Source: Roseivirga spongicola (lineage in GTDB: Bacteria > Bacteroidota > Bacteroidia > Cytophagales > Cyclobacteriaceae). From it: a DNA stretch of 64,000 bases. A model generated the notes under the pieces. That model had not been told where the DNA came from. It worked only from the letters and a program-made list of their open reading frames with translations, and made no database searches. The stretch lies in the NCBI RefSeq assembly GCF_001592965.1, contig NZ_LRPC01000028.1, positions 620,001 through 684,000 on the forward strand. The letters are read 5' to 3'. How positions within the stretch are numbered: position 1 is the first letter of the stretch; every line of letters begins with the position of its first letter. Positions 63,330-64,000 of the stretch are shown here, in pieces. A program made the translations under genes and the position numbers.

Positions 63330-64000
63330 CTAAAAATTGAGTTTTAAGACCACTAAAAAGGAATCGGTAGATTCATGAATATTCAGTTCATGGGTTTCTG
63401 GATAAAGAATCTCTAGTCTGCGTTTAACATTTTTCAACCCAATTCCCTCTTTATATGCAAACTTGTCTTCAGCCTCTATATAACTGCTCTTACTGTTTTC
63501 AACTTTTAAAATCAGCCCCCTATGCTTTAAAGCAATATCTATAGATATCCATGAGCCCTCTAGTTCATCACTTGCTCCATGCTTAAACGCATTTTCAACA
63601 AAAGGCAAAATAAGCAATGGTGCTACACTTTCATCTCCATTTTCATTGGTTACATTGAGCGTAACATTAAGCCGATCGCCATACCTGATCTTCTCTAGCT
63701 CTATGTAATCTTTTACTAAACTGATTTCTCTAGAAAGAGGGACTCTATTCGCGTTACACTCATATAGCATATAGTCAAGTAATTCTGAAAGCTTCAAAAC
63801 CACTTCTGGCGCTTCTTTACTTTGCTTAAGCGTTAACGCATATAAGTTATTTAAGGTGTTGAACAAAAAGTGAGGATGAATTTGAGACTTTAAGAATTTA
63901 AGTTCTGCCTCTAGCTTATCTTCAATCAATTGCTGGTTCTTTTTCTGTTCTTGGTACCAGTACTTAAACCACTTGCAAACCACGGCTACGGTCATAACCG
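63330..64000 (-). CDS. LytS-type histidine kinase (5' end outside window)
   Basis: The frame stays open at the window edge, so the visible ~223 codons are the C-terminal part; the ATG at 63995 is probably internal since family members have several membrane helices first. The His_kinase domain is clear (QIHPHFLFNTLNNLYALTLKQ with the phospho-His), then the ATPase N box LPFVENAFKHG and G box GIGLKNVKRRLEILY. It pairs with the LytTR regulator downstream. Confidence 0.9.
   Translation of the reverse strand, partial: VMTVAVVCKWFKYWYQEQKKNQQLIEDKLEAELKFLKSQIHPHFLFNTLNNLYALTLKQSKEAPEVVLKLSELLDYMLYECNANRVPLSREISLVKDYIELEKIRYGDRLNVTLNVTNENGDESVAPLLILPFVENAFKHGASDELEGSWISIDIALKHRGLILKVENSKSSYIEAEDKFAYKEGIGLKNVKRRLEILYPETHELNIHESTDSFLVVLKLNF

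Noticed and set aside
1-64000. tRNA, rRNA, CRISPR, prophage or transposase
   Set aside because: No cloverleaf, rRNA-like stretch, regularly spaced repeat array, or phage/transposase protein was seen in the intergenic regions or proteins.

Overview
The window looks like a chromosome segment of a free-living, probably marine, member of the Bacteroidota, most likely order Cytophagales. Several signs point there: a type B (gliding-motility-associated) type IX secretion C-terminal domain, promoters of the TTG-N19-TAnnTTTG kind with few Shine-Dalgarno sequences, a methionine synthase split into two genes behind a SAM-I riboswitch, a PadR regulator paired with a prefix-domain permease, and lipoproteins with short SC/AC/GC lipoboxes. 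I found no tRNA, rRNA, CRISPR array, transposase or prophage.

Layout. 1-5.9 kb: 3' end of a DEAD-box helicase, PadR plus MacB/FtsX-like permease, a serine hydrolase, a zinc-ribbon membrane protein and a Crp-family regulator. 5.9-8.55 kb: an oxidoreductase, then an AT-rich two-gene insert (MarR-GNAT fusion and small membrane protein) with integron-cassette-like ends. 8.55-12.9 kb: a cNMP-domain histidine kinase next to a response regulator fused to a thioredoxin-reductase-like protein, then lpxB. 13-23.9 kb: housekeeping genes (M16 peptidase, Gfo/Idh oxidoreductase, SPFH protein, citrate synthase, GNAT-nitrilase fusion, pyrophosphatase, class V aminotransferase). 23.9-26.8 kb: a large secreted Ig-like protein. 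27-32.3 kb: SAM-I riboswitch, metH N-part, metH C-part, metF. 32.3-35.4 kb: three envelope genes and Ppx/GppA. 35.5-40 kb: SufU-SufS, then MoaE-MoaD-MoeB-MocA. 40.1-41 kb: a second cassette-like insert with one unknown gene. 41-45.1 kb: a GH64-like protein, an M23-like protein and a BBE flavoprotein. 45.4-51 kb: BNR protein, YfcC transporter, M20 deacylase. 51-54.4 kb: HI0933-like flavoprotein, PhoD, OmpA. 54.5-60.2 kb: gluconate uptake and phosphorylation plus the full oxidative pentose phosphate branch. 60.3-64 kb: a small arsenic-type operon, a HAD hydrolase, a lipoprotein and a LytS/LytTR two-component pair cut by the window edge.

The most striking item is in metH. The C-terminal part of methionine synthase carries an in-frame insert of about 155 codons. 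It encodes an apparently intact DUF559 (Vsr/PD-(D/E)xK-like) endonuclease domain, sits exactly in the linker between the Cap helical bundle and the cobalamin-binding Rossmann domain, and is bracketed by short GC-rich palindromes. It looks like a palindrome-associated mobile element that entered an essential gene without breaking the frame. Second come the two cassette-like inserts (7.16-8.55 kb and 40.14-40.97 kb), which share end motifs and imperfect attC-like hairpins although no integrase gene is in view. Third, moaE-moaD is bracketed by two diverged copies of the same hairpin-rich repeat.
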